Positions 7,232-14,221 are shown, numbered from the stretch's first letter. The stretch: 14,660 nt of DNA from UBA1124 sp963933095 (GCA_963933095.1 CAWVSV010000061.1:1-14660); one strand, 5' to 3'. The notes: generated from the letters alone by a model not told the origin. Numbers and translations: made by a program.

Positions 7232-7786
7232 GCCTTCGCATGAACCCCTGATTGCTGTGCAATTGGCACTGATAAGCGGTGTCTTTTTGATTTTTTTTGA
7301 CTTTAATCAGTTTATGGCAGCTGCAACAGAGTTCGGTTTTATAGTCACAGACTGATCAATTGCAGTCTGAATTAGCATTGACCGAGCAACGCTTGCAACA
7401 ACTTCGTGGCCAGGAGTTGCAGAGCCAAGGGCCTCGCCTTGAGCAAGAGCAACTACAGCAGCAGGTATTTAAACGCCAACAAATTAAATCTTTAATCAAT
7501 AATCAAAATCTCGGCAATGCTGGCGGCCTTTTCTTTGCAAGAGGGCGGGGCCTATTTTGAGATGAGCGGCAAAGTAAAAACCGCCGATACTGTGCCTCGT
7601 TGCTTGCAGCAGCTGCGCGCCGATCCATCTTTTTTTTCGACCCGCCTAGGGGTGTTAACGGTGGCGCGGGGTGAGCAAAGTCATGGGGATTTATACTTTA
7701 ATTTTCGCCAACCTGAACTCGGTGACAAGGCCCAGCGGGTATTACTGCCTAAACCTCTAACAATGCTAACAAGTAAAAATAAGTAG
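7197..7786 (+). pseudogene. Remnant of PilN-like MSHA protein (MshI2 type), start lost and frameshifted
   Basis: This is a decayed gene for the PilN-like inner-membrane protein that normally follows mshI. The N-terminus reads LQRNNLYTEDYKP, recognisable against the usual QQINLYTEDYKP, but the ATG is gone. A membrane segment follows (LIAVQLALISGVFLIFF). The frame ends at TGA near 7353. The coiled-coil part (QSELALTEQRLQQLRGQ to IKSLINNQNLG) continues in a second frame, and the C-terminal domain (MLAAFSLQEGGAYFEMSGKV ... SFFSTRLGVLTVARG ... LYFNFRQPE) in a third, from about 7517. The switch at 7510-7550 also seems to lack a few residues. It ends at TAG 7784-7786. Confidence 0.72.
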
Positions 7787-8096
7787 CGCTAATACCATTG
7801 CCGTCACTAACACTGGCATTGCCAGTAATTTTCAATTTTTTGATATGGCCAATAATGCCGGTAGCGATCAGGTATTGTTCGCATCGGGTGTGGCCGGTAC
7901 TGTATATAAGGCCCCCAATCCTGTTAGCCAAGTATCTTATCAGTTGGGTATTTCTTTTCTCGGTTTAGGGTACCTCAGCGGTGACTAGGATCAAGATGGT
8001 CTGTATAACGAGGTCATACATCCCGATATTACCGTTCGTTTTAGCTACTACCGCGGTAATGACCGCATCATTTACTGGCGCGAGCTTTTACAGTAG
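7770..8096 (+). pseudogene. mshQ: C-terminal remnant of an MshQ-like (DUF6701) adhesin, with nonsense mutation
   Basis: The frame open from 7770 encodes about 108 codons. Its end, DQDGLYNEVIHPDITVRF then SYYRGNDRIIYWREL, matches the characteristic C-terminus of MshQ-type DUF6701 surface proteins, which usually exceed 1000 residues and close the MSHA operon. At 7986-7988 the frame has TAG within GD-stop-DQDG, where the family has Trp (DWDxDG), so a TGG-to-TAG change is the simple explanation. It has no start and overlaps the tail of the PilN-like relic, placing the deletion joint at about 7760-7790. The family call rests on the last ~40 residues; the upstream ~60 residues are less clear. Confidence 0.62.
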
Positions 8097-8290
8097 CTAA
8101 GCACTGCCATTGCTGCTCTTCTTACTTAATTGAGCCTCGCTTGGTTAAACACGCTTTGTTTGTCAGCAAGATACTAGCGTTATTTTCATTTTTTGTGGTG
8201 CCAGCCATCAAGGCTCGAGTTGCCGGTTAGCATTGGTGGCGAGTGGAAATGGACATAGCAGGAATAAACATAATAGTAATAGATAGAGCC
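8097..8290. other. Non-coding stretch after the msh relic
   Basis: No gene is supported here. It separates the msh relic from the convergent GcvR-like gene and may contain further degraded sequence, but I could not align any of it. Confidence 0.4.
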
Positions 8291-8311
8291 GCCGCAGGCA
8301 TGACCTGCGGC
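8291..8311 (-). terminator. Stem-loop downstream of the GcvR-like gene
   Basis: GCCGCAGG and CCTGCGGC form a perfect 8-bp stem with a 5-nt loop, 18 nt after the stop of the minus-strand ACT-domain gene. The stem is GC-rich, but only a broken T-rich tract follows on the minus strand, so termination may be partial. Confidence 0.5.
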
Positions 8312-8328
8312 TATTGCTCAAAGGCTCC

Positions 8329-8865
8329 TTATAACTCAGATTCTTCTAAGGTTATATCTACCGCCAACTCATCCGAAATAGTATCCAGCTGCTCTTGCAG
8401 TTCATCCATATCCGTATCAGTAGGAATTTGTAGCAGGCCCGAGGCGGTAAACAATGGCTCACCAGACCAGGGCATGCTGGAATAGTCGGTGTTGAGTTCA
8501 TCGACATTAATGTTACGGCTTGCTAGAGCCTGTGACAATTCACGCACAATACCGGCTCGATCATTGCCCACTAGGTTAAAGTTGATCGCCTTGGGCGCCT
8601 CTGTAGCGGCTACCTTTACCTGTGCGGTTTCGACAATAACCTTTAACCCGTGACTGTGGAGGTTTAGCAGTGACTGACTTAGCTCTTCAAGTTGTTCAGT
8701 TTCAACACTGACACGTAATATGCCGGCAAATTTTCCAGCGAGGTGTGACATACGACATTCAAGCCAGTTGCCGCCGTGTTCGCCAATGGTTTTGGCGAGT
8801 GTTTCGACTACCCCAGGCTTGTCATCACTGATCACTGTTAGCACTAAAAAATTGGTCACAGGCAT
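8329..8865 (-). CDS. GcvR-like protein with two ACT domains
   Basis: The 178-residue protein has two ACT regulatory domains. The first is at about residues 5-85 (FLVLTVISDDKPGVVETLAK ... GGNWLECRMSHLAGKFAGIL) and the second at about 92-175 (INFNLVGNDRAGIVRELSQA ... NINVDELNTDY). This two-domain form and the GNWLECRMSHLAG motif are those of GcvR, which in E. coli binds GcvA and represses the glycine cleavage operon according to glycine. No gcvA or gcv gene is in the window, so the role is by family only. Start at ATG 8865; the GGAG just before it is very close (2 nt). It is divergent from yheU. Confidence 0.85.
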   Translation of the reverse strand: MPVTNFLVLTVISDDKPGVVETLAKTIGEHGGNWLECRMSHLAGKFAGILRVSVETEQLEELSQSLLNLHSHGLKVIVETAQVKVAATEAPKAINFNLVGNDRAGIVRELSQALASRNINVDELNTDYSSMPWSGEPLFTASGLLQIPTDTDMDELQEQLDTISDELAVDITLEESEL

Positions 8866-8979
8866 TGCTCCGTAATGTTTGAAGGTGAAAATTCTTTCAA
8901 AAACTTAACTAGAGACTAATCCTCTGTGCGGTGCTCGGCAAGTGATAGAATGACGATTTATAGCCTAAGAACTATTTTT

Positions 8980-9231
8980 ATGATCATTCCCTACAAACAG
9001 TTATCGCCAGACGCCCTGCAGGGGCTGCTGCAAGAGTTTATTCAGCGCGAGGGCACAGATTATGGTGACGAGGAAGCGACTCAGGCGAGTAAACTGGCTC
9101 AATTGCGTTTACAGCTTGATCGCGGTGAGATAGTGGTGGTTTTGGACCCTGCATTAGAGAGTGTGAATTTGTTGCCCAAACGTGAAGCCGAGCAGTTACT
9201 CGCCAGTGAAGCCTCGGCAGAACAGTGGTGA
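8980..9231 (+). CDS. yheU: YheU family protein
   Basis: This small protein of unknown function (83 residues) belongs to the UPF0270/YheU family. The N-terminus MIIPYKQLSPDALQGLLQEF is followed by IQREGTDYGDEE, the most conserved part, then KLAQLRLQLDRGEIVVVLDP. The frame is open to 8926, but the family begins at MIIPY, so I chose the ATG at 8980. In E. coli yheU lies next to the hydrolase yheT; here an unrelated-length hydrolase follows with a 4-7 nt overlap, suggesting one transcript. Confidence 0.9.
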   Translation: MIIPYKQLSPDALQGLLQEFIQREGTDYGDEEATQASKLAQLRLQLDRGEIVVVLDPALESVNLLPKREAEQLLASEASAEQW

Positions 9232-9878
9232 ATCCATCGGCTTGTCTCATTGATGAGCCCGAAGGGCTTGTGCAGGCCAGCTATATTTTTGCCCACGGTG
9301 CCGGTGCACCCATGGACAGCGATTTTATGCAGTTTATGACTGCGTTGCTTACCGCGCAGGGCTTACGGGTGATTCGCTTTGAGTTTCCCTACATGTCGGA
9401 GCGCCGCAATAGTGGCAAGCGCCGACCGCCAAACAGACAACCAGAGCTGCTCGAGTGTTTCGGACAGGTCGTTGAGTGGGTTAGCAAGCGCTTTACTGAA
9501 CCGCTGTTTATTGGCGGTAAATCGATGGGTGGGCGTATGGCGACTTTATTGTTAACAGAATTGCCACAACCGCTAAGCTTTAAGGGAGTTATTTGTTTTG
9601 GCTACCCTTTTCATCCACAGGGTAAACCCGACAAACTGCGCACCGAGCATTTGTTCAATATAAGTGTGCCGATGCTTGTCTTGCAGGGGACTCGCGATGC
9701 GCTGGGCAACTGCAAGGAGGTCGAGAGCTACGGTTTGTCAGAAATAATAGAGCTGTATTGGCTCGAAGATGGCGATCACGATTTAAAACCACGAATAAAG
9801 TCTGGTTTTAAGCAATCAGAACATTTACAAGCCGCAGCCGAAAAGGCCGGTGACTTTATTACTGACTTTAACAGTTGA
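9225..9878 (+). CDS. Alpha/beta hydrolase, KANL3/Tex30-like family
   Basis: A cytosolic alpha/beta-hydrolase fold protein of 217 residues. It shows the oxyanion-side HGAGAP (24-29), the nucleophile elbow GKSMGGR with S100, the acid D158 in QGTRDALG, and the histidine H185 in GDHDLKPR, so the triad is complete. The HGAGAPMDSDFM and RFEFPYM pattern is that of the dienelactone-hydrolase-like KANL3/Tex30 group, whose bacterial substrates are unknown. The start is GTG: 9225, or more likely 9228, which would give a GTGA overlap with the yheU stop. No strong ribosome site is seen, which fits translational coupling. rlmM follows after 12 nt. Confidence 0.85.
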   Translation: MVNPSACLIDEPEGLVQASYIFAHGAGAPMDSDFMQFMTALLTAQGLRVIRFEFPYMSERRNSGKRRPPNRQPELLECFGQVVEWVSKRFTEPLFIGGKSMGGRMATLLLTELPQPLSFKGVICFGYPFHPQGKPDKLRTEHLFNISVPMLVLQGTRDALGNCKEVESYGLSEIIELYWLEDGDHDLKPRIKSGFKQSEHLQAAAEKAGDFITDFNS

Positions 9879-9890
9879 GAAGAATCACTA

Positions 9891-10952
9891 ATGTTGAATC
9901 ATTTATTTTTACATTGTCGTCCAGGATTTGAAAAAGAATGCGCCGCGGAAATTAGCGAATTGGCAGCGGGCTTGGATATTTTCGGTTTTTGTAAAACCAA
10001 AGATCAATCCGCTTTTGTAATATTTATCGGCAATGAAGCTGACGATGCCGAAACGCTACTGCAGCAGCTTAAATTTCAGCAACTGATTTTTGTCCGTCAG
10101 TGGTTCGCATGCGTACCTTTTCTGGATAAATTACCGACTGATAATCGTATTACGCCGTTGCTGGAGGCCTGCACCGAGCTGCCGCTATGTAAAGAGCTAG
10201 TGATTGAAACGGTCGATACCAACGACGGTAAAGCTCTGTCGGGGTTGCGTAAAAAGATCGAAAAACCACTGACGTCGGCGATGAAAAAGAAAGGCTTATT
10301 GCGGGGCAAAAGCACCAGTCGTTTACATGTGGTCTTTCTTACCGGCAGTGAGGCCTATATTGGTTGGAGTCCAATTAAAAACAGTGCTGCTTGCTCTTCC
10401 GGTATCCCGCGCTTAAAAGTGCCGCGCGAGGCCCCGAGCCGAGCCACTTTAAAGCTGGAAGAAGCTTGGCATCACTTTGTGCCAGCCGATGAGTGGGATC
10501 ATCGGCTGGCTGGCAGCATGCGGGCGGTAGATTTGGGTGCGGCGCCCGGCGGTTGGACTTATCAGCTGGTGAGGCGCAGTATGTTTGTCGATGCCGTCGA
10601 CAATGGTCCTATGCAAGAGGCGTTGATGGAAACGGGTCAAGTCACCCATCACAAGCTCGACGGTTTTGCTTATAAACCGAAAAAGCGCGTGCATTGGCTA
10701 GTGTGTGACATAGCAGACAAACCCATTCGTGTTGCTAATATGATCGCCACCTGGGTAGCAAAAAACTGGTGCGGTGAGGCGGTGTTTAATTTAAAGCTAC
10801 CAATGAAACAACGCTATGCTGAGGTGCAAAAGTGCGCCGCTAAGATTGAAGAAATACTGGCGGATGCGGGTGTTGAGGCGGAGATGAACTTTAAACAGCT
10901 TTATCACGATCGCGAAGAGGTCACCGGGCACATTCGTCGCCGAGACATTTAA
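9891..10952 (+). CDS. rlmM: 23S rRNA 2'-O-ribose C2498 methyltransferase RlmM
   Basis: RlmM methylates the ribose of C2498 in the peptidyl-transferase loop of 23S rRNA with SAM as donor. The 353-residue protein is full length. A THUMP-like N-terminal part (LNHLFLHCRPGFEKECAAE) precedes a Rossmann methyltransferase with the SAM motif DLGAAPGGW at 214-222. A 2'-O-methyltransferase K-D-K-E tetrad can be placed at about K188, D273 (VCDIADKP), K302 (NLKLPMK) and E342/E343 (HDREEVTGHIRRRD). ATG at 9891, 12 nt after the hydrolase, so probably co-transcribed. Confidence 0.95.
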   Translation: MLNHLFLHCRPGFEKECAAEISELAAGLDIFGFCKTKDQSAFVIFIGNEADDAETLLQQLKFQQLIFVRQWFACVPFLDKLPTDNRITPLLEACTELPLCKELVIETVDTNDGKALSGLRKKIEKPLTSAMKKKGLLRGKSTSRLHVVFLTGSEAYIGWSPIKNSAACSSGIPRLKVPREAPSRATLKLEEAWHHFVPADEWDHRLAGSMRAVDLGAAPGGWTYQLVRRSMFVDAVDNGPMQEALMETGQVTHHKLDGFAYKPKKRVHWLVCDIADKPIRVANMIATWVAKNWCGEAVFNLKLPMKQRYAEVQKCAAKIEEILADAGVEAEMNFKQLYHDREEVTGHIRRRDI

Positions 10953-11223
10953 GCGGCGCTTATGTTTGTGATGAAACGTCAGAATGCAGCACCTCAATAA
11001 CAATTGCAGGGTTGCGCTAATAAGCTAGGAGCCGGTAACTATGCGTTATACCCCAAAGGTACCGTTACCATCGAAGTACAGGGGTAGTATGCAGTGTGAA
11101 ATCCAAGTTTGAGAGTTGTTGCACCGGTCTTGTGCGCTAGTTTCTCGCTCTATTAATAAAATGACCTGCTTACAGGCGTCGGTATTATCTGGGCCTAGGT
11201 TGTGCGTATTAAATGGATTTTTT
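10953..11223. other. Non-coding stretch between rlmM and the terminator
   Basis: No established gene lies here. A 23-codon ORF (11041-11112) with an AGGAG 9 nt upstream is the only candidate. Another frame across 11000-11092 encodes a protein-like tail (GAGNYALYPKGTVTIEV then a stop), which may be gene debris. Both are weak. Confidence 0.4.
11041..11112 (+). CDS. Possible 23-residue small protein
   Basis: ATG-led ORF reading MRYTPKVPLPSKYRG and ending CEIQV, with AGGAG starting 14 nt before the ATG (9-nt spacer). It lies between rlmM and its terminator, so it could ride on the same transcript. I do not recognise it, and short ORFs with a ribosome-site-like sequence arise by chance. Confidence 0.2.
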   Translation: MRYTPKVPLPSKYRGSMQCEIQV

Positions 11224-11267
11224 CAGACAATAAAAAAGAGCGCTTAGGCGCTCTTTTTTATTGTCTG
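11224..11267. terminator. Strong bidirectional rho-independent terminator
   Basis: Two perfect 20-nt complementary arms (11224-11243 and 11248-11267) flank a TTAG loop. The inner GAGCGC/GCGCTC is GC-rich and is bordered by A6 on the left and T6 on the right, so it can end transcription in both directions. It serves rlmM from the left and the ABM-domain gene (stop at 11278) from the right. Confidence 0.92.
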
Positions 11268-11277
11268 TTTATAAAGA

Positions 11278-11559
11278 TTAATGCTGCATTAACGTCACTC
11301 GTTCCGGTTCATCGAGAATCGGGCTGAGCTGGCCGATAATGATGCGCCGTTGCTCGGAGTGCTTCCACAGCTGCCAGTCTTGTACCGACCGCCACTTGGA
11401 CACCACAAAACGTCGGTTGGGGCGTTTTATATCGTGAAAGGTCTCACCGCTGATAAAGCCGCGAGCTTGGTAGGTTTGTTGAATAACTTTACGGGCTTCT
11501 CGCTCGTAGCTACTTTCCATGCCGTCGGCGATGCGACGTTCAATCAACACTTGAATCAT
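11278..11559 (-). CDS. ABM (antibiotic biosynthesis monooxygenase) domain protein
   Basis: A 93-residue single-domain protein with the dimeric ferredoxin-like ABM pattern: MIQVLIERRIADGM at the start, RGFISGETFHD in the middle, then RRFVVSKWRSVQDWQLWKHSEQRR. Members include small quinol oxygenases and heme-degrading enzymes, but many have no known substrate, so I do not assign one. ATG at 11559; no strong ribosome site. It is monocistronic and ends 11 nt from the shared terminator. Confidence 0.85.
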   Translation of the reverse strand: MIQVLIERRIADGMESSYEREARKVIQQTYQARGFISGETFHDIKRPNRRFVVSKWRSVQDWQLWKHSEQRRIIIGQLSPILDEPERVTLMQH

Positions 11560-12174
11560 GGTTTTATTTAAATCTCTCTTGTTGCCATCATATTTGCAGG
11601 TTGCCCATGCTTATTAAAAATATTAGGGCTCTACGTCAAATTATATAGTATTAATATTTGTAATTAGTGGTTGTTGTAAATATTTCGCACCTGAACTCCG
11701 CTAGCTGGGTTCAGACGCTGTACAACAGCTGTATTTCTATGCGGTAATGGCTATGAACGTAATTTTTTGAGTGTTCGAGTGCATTTTGCCGAATTATCTA
11801 TAACTACTTACATTGTAGCGACCTAGAGCTTAATCATAAACAGGTATTGGCTATTTTATCGTTGGTATCGTGTGACAGCTCCGAGTTATATGCCAGCCCA
11901 GGCGCAGGCGCAAATGTATGGGCCTATAAGTAATTTATCGCATGGACAATCGAGGGCCAATGGGTAGTAAAGCATTAACAGTGAATTTGAGTAATATTCG
12001 ATTAAATTATTTCTGCTGGTCTATCACTATTGTCGAAGTTTGAGTGGTCTGCTTGATATTAACTCGGTTATTTAGATTAAATATAGCCGATTTTTTCAAG
12101 CGTTTGTCGCTCAGCTTTTTGTATGTAGAGTTCAGCCATCTATGCCATAGATCAAAATTAAGCAATTGGAGAGC
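11560..12174. other. Long AT-rich gap upstream of tusA leader
   Basis: About 615 nt without a supportable gene on either strand. It must hold the promoter of the ABM-domain gene (minus) and that of tusA (plus), but no hexamer pair stands out. One stem-loop is present at 11691-11714. The length is unusual beside the compact clusters around it, so it could hold a small RNA or degraded DNA. Confidence 0.5.
11691..11714. other. Stem-loop CTGAAC...GTTCAG
   Basis: CTGAAC and GTTCAG pair perfectly and extend by a T-G and a C-G pair to an 8-bp stem with a loop containing GCTAGC. No T tract follows on either strand, so it is not a standard terminator. It might be an operator or part of an RNA structure. 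Confidence 0.35.
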
Positions 12175-12180
12175 ATGTCT

Positions 12181-12231
12181 ATGACTGCGGTTTTGTATTT
12201 AGCGCTAGAATCGGTGAAAATAGCTTCATGA
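12181..12231 (+). CDS. Putative 16-residue leader peptide overlapping tusA
   Basis: ATG at 12181 opens MTAVLYLALESVKIAS, ending in TGA at 12229-12231. The last codons form ATGA with the tusA start at 12228. A GGAGAG at 12168-12173 lies 7 nt before this ATG, while tusA itself has no ribosome site in its expected position. An in-frame ATG at 12175 would add two residues but sits too close to the GGAGAG. The arrangement points to translational coupling. The peptide has no recognised function. Confidence 0.42.
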   Translation: MTAVLYLALESVKIAS

Positions 12232-12470
12232 AAGACACTAAAGCTATTAATCAATACTTGGATACTTGCGGTTTGCTGTGCCCAGAGCCTGTGATGATGT
12301 TGCACCAAGCGGTGCGTGAGCTAAATTCAGGGCAGGTGTTGGAGGTTACGGCTACTGATCCATCAACGACAAGGGACATCCCCAAATTCTGTCAATTTCT
12401 TGGCCACGAACTGCTGTTACAGGTCGTGGACGCAGAGGTGTACAGATACCAAATTAAAATAGGGGTATGA
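12228..12470 (+). CDS. tusA: Sulfur carrier protein TusA
   Basis: TusA takes sulfur from IscS and passes it to the TusBCD-TusE relay for 2-thiolation of tRNA wobble uridine; its sulfur may also go to molybdenum cofactor synthesis. The 80-residue protein has the catalytic cysteine C18 in CGLLCPEPVMM, then TATDPSTTRDIPKFCQFLGHEL, matched across two conserved blocks, and YRYQIKIGV at the end. It is of normal length. The start overlaps a short upstream ORF by ATGA. It is convergent with the next gene; only 8 nt separate their stops. Confidence 0.95.
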   Translation: MKDTKAINQYLDTCGLLCPEPVMMLHQAVRELNSGQVLEVTATDPSTTRDIPKFCQFLGHELLLQVVDAEVYRYQIKIGV

Positions 12471-12478
12471 AGCCCCAT

Positions 12479-13195
12479 TCAGGCGTCCTCTACAGTCTCC
12501 TCTTCTACTACTAATAGTGATATTGCCGCTAGCGCTTCAGGATCTTCGTCTTTGAGCTTATTGGCAATATTGTGCTGGAAGAAATAACGGAATGAGCCTC
12601 GCGATTGCGCTGGGTAAAGGCAGTTGTCACCGGGTAATACCGGAGTACTTTTGACCTTTGCCTCATCCGCTAACATGCCCCACAGCGTGCCATCGTGCAG
12701 CAACTGCCAGCTGATTACTTCGCTTAGGGTGATAGAGTGAAAGCCGTTGTCGGAGAGTACCGCATGAGTGCCTATCATGTCGGGGATCTCCTGAATGACA
12801 TCATCCTCGCCCTCGCACTCCATTTCGTAGTATTCGGCGGCAGTTTCTACCTCGATGACTTTATGAATGGGTGGTTCGGTAAAAAGCTCATTAATGCCGG
12901 GGTCAAAGTAACCTTCCCACTGTCCATGTAGAGGGTCGGCAATCTCCGGTGCCGCGACAATATTGTCGAGCCAGGGAACGAGACCTACTACCTCGCCGTT
13001 AGCGCGTAGACCCCAGCAGAGGATTTTTAAACTAAAATAGTTTCCATCACTGGAGTCGTTGGTATAAACCATCTCTAAGCCGTCTAGCTCTGGAGCCAGC
13101 CGGATAAAACGTTCGCCGGCCATAGATGAAAATGGTTTGCCAGTAAAAAAATCGACAACGTTATCGGTATTGTGACAATCGATTGAGGTATTCAT
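12479..13195 (-). CDS. Conserved-looking acidic protein of unknown function
   Basis: This 238-residue protein has no signal peptide or membrane segment and is strongly acidic, especially around residues 113-140 (VIEVETAAEYYEMECEGEDD) and at the C-terminus. It has distinctive blocks: VVDFFTGKPF, RFIRLAPELDGLEMVY, SLKILCWGLRANGEVVGLVP, HGQWEGYFDPGI, QEIPDMIGTHAVLS, SWQLLHDGTLWGMLAD and STPVLPGDNCLYPAQ. It reads like a full-length, well-kept gene of the type conserved among Pseudomonas-like gammaproteobacteria, but I cannot name its family and give no function. The ATG at 13195 follows AAGGGGTGG at good distance. It stands alone, convergent with tusA. Confidence 0.85.
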   Translation of the reverse strand: MNTSIDCHNTDNVVDFFTGKPFSSMAGERFIRLAPELDGLEMVYTNDSSDGNYFSLKILCWGLRANGEVVGLVPWLDNIVAAPEIADPLHGQWEGYFDPGINELFTEPPIHKVIEVETAAEYYEMECEGEDDVIQEIPDMIGTHAVLSDNGFHSITLSEVISWQLLHDGTLWGMLADEAKVKSTPVLPGDNCLYPAQSRGSFRYFFQHNIANKLKDEDPEALAAISLLVVEEETVEDA

Positions 13196-13499
13196 AATAC
13201 CACCCCTTAGTTGAGGCCCCTACGCTCTGACAACCACCACTTAGATATCTCGGGTTTGATCCCAGGGACCGGTGAGTGCTCCTGCGCACAGGGTAAGATG
13301 AGTTTAATCAATCTTCACTATCTAAGTTATATGCTCATTTCTAAAAGTACAAGATTTTGATCAACAAAAATGGGTATTACTTATAACCAGCTTTTATAAA
13401 GAACATAAAAATTTCAGCGGCCTGTACAGCTATGACTGCCTTAAAGGCTATTAGTTACGGGGTAGGGTGATGATTGACGATTTTTTATGAGTTTATTAA
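13196..13499. other. 304-nt divergent intergenic region
   Basis: It separates the unknown acidic gene (minus) from epmC (plus). A weak promoter-like pair for epmC, TTGATC (13357-13362) and TATAAC (13382-13387), has an overlong 19-nt spacer. Nothing else stands out. Confidence 0.4.
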
Positions 13500-14096
13500 A
13501 TGCTAAGAAAGCTTTCGCTAATGACATATAGATCTAGCTCAAATTTTGTCTCGCTCGCTGATAAAAATTGCGATCAGTTACTGAACATATTTAATGATAC
13601 TTTTCTCAGTAGTCACAATACCTGTTTGCAAAAAGGAGCAGATGAGCCCTTATATCGCCCTGCAGGTGATGGGCAACAACACCACTGTATTGCATTTACG
13701 CGCGATTACTATGCTAGTGCTCTGCATGAGATTGCGCATTGGTGCGTGGCGGGGGAAGCTCGACGGCAGCAACTGGATTATGGCTACTGGTATGCCCCTG
13801 ATGGCCGCAATGAGACTCAGCAGAGAGAGTTTGAATCAGTTGAGGTGGCGCCCCAAGCGCTGGAGTGGATGTTTTCTCAAGCGGTGGGCATCAAATTTCG
13901 AGTCAGTGCTGACAACCTCGCTATGGGACTGGGGGCCAGTGCTAAGTTCAAAGACCGTATTCATGCAAGGGTTATGAAAAATTGCACTACTGGCGTCAAT
14001 GCGCGCGCGCATGCGTTTATAATGGCCTTGCAGCATTTCTATGATCGCGATAAAAGCCTTCAGGGTAATTCTTATGAGCGTCAAACCCTCGATTAA
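13500..14096 (+). CDS. epmC: Elongation factor P hydroxylase EpmC (YfcM)
   Basis: EpmC hydroxylates the beta-lysylated lysine of elongation factor P, the last step after EpmA and EpmB, which are not in this window. The protein aligns along its length with E. coli YfcM: LLNIFNDTF, KGADEPLYRPA, YYASALHEIAHWCVAGEARR with the metal-type HEIAHW at 76-81, DYGYWYAPDGR, FESVEVAPQALEWMF, and DNLAMG. The open frame starts at 13500 (198 residues). The ATG at 13521 would give a terminus closer to E. coli length, and neither start has a clear ribosome site, so the first 7 residues are uncertain. Confidence 0.92.
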   Translation: MLRKLSLMTYRSSSNFVSLADKNCDQLLNIFNDTFLSSHNTCLQKGADEPLYRPAGDGQQHHCIAFTRDYYASALHEIAHWCVAGEARRQQLDYGYWYAPDGRNETQQREFESVEVAPQALEWMFSQAVGIKFRVSADNLAMGLGASAKFKDRIHARVMKNCTTGVNARAHAFIMALQHFYDRDKSLQGNSYERQTLD

Positions 14097-14140
14097 TACC
14101 TAGATATTTAGCAAACTGTCGAAATAGGATGTTTCGGTAG

Positions 14141-14166
14141 AATCAAAGTCGGCTGAGCCTTTGATT
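14141..14166. promoter_or_regulatory. Inverted repeat AATCAAAG-N10-CTTTGATT between epmC and pdxB
   Basis: Perfect 8-bp arms (14141-14148 and 14159-14166) enclose a 10-nt loop that itself contains GGC/GCC. It lies 45 nt after epmC and 55 nt before pdxB. It could be a weak terminator for epmC or an operator or attenuator for pdxB. There is no long T tract. Confidence 0.4.
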
Positions 14167-14221
14167 ATTGTATTGTGAAAAAGGTAGGGAACTTTTTACC
14201 AACCTGTTAAGGAATCTAACT

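Noticed and set aside
7749..7931. 60-residue minus-strand ORF across the msh relic joint
   Set aside because: It has no recognisable similarity and lies opposite the MshQ-like tail; shadow frame.
10449..10694. Antisense and alternative-frame ORFs within rlmM
   Set aside because: They overlap the conserved methyltransferase core and show no domain or codon pattern of their own.
13357..13387. Promoter-like pair TTGATC and TATAAC upstream of epmC
   Set aside because: The spacer is 19 nt and the DNA is AT-rich, so the match is too weak to list as a promoter.
13487..13531. 14-codon ORF (MSLLNAKKAFANDI) overlapping the epmC start out of frame
   Set aside because: No ribosome site precedes it and it does not couple to either epmC start; probably chance.
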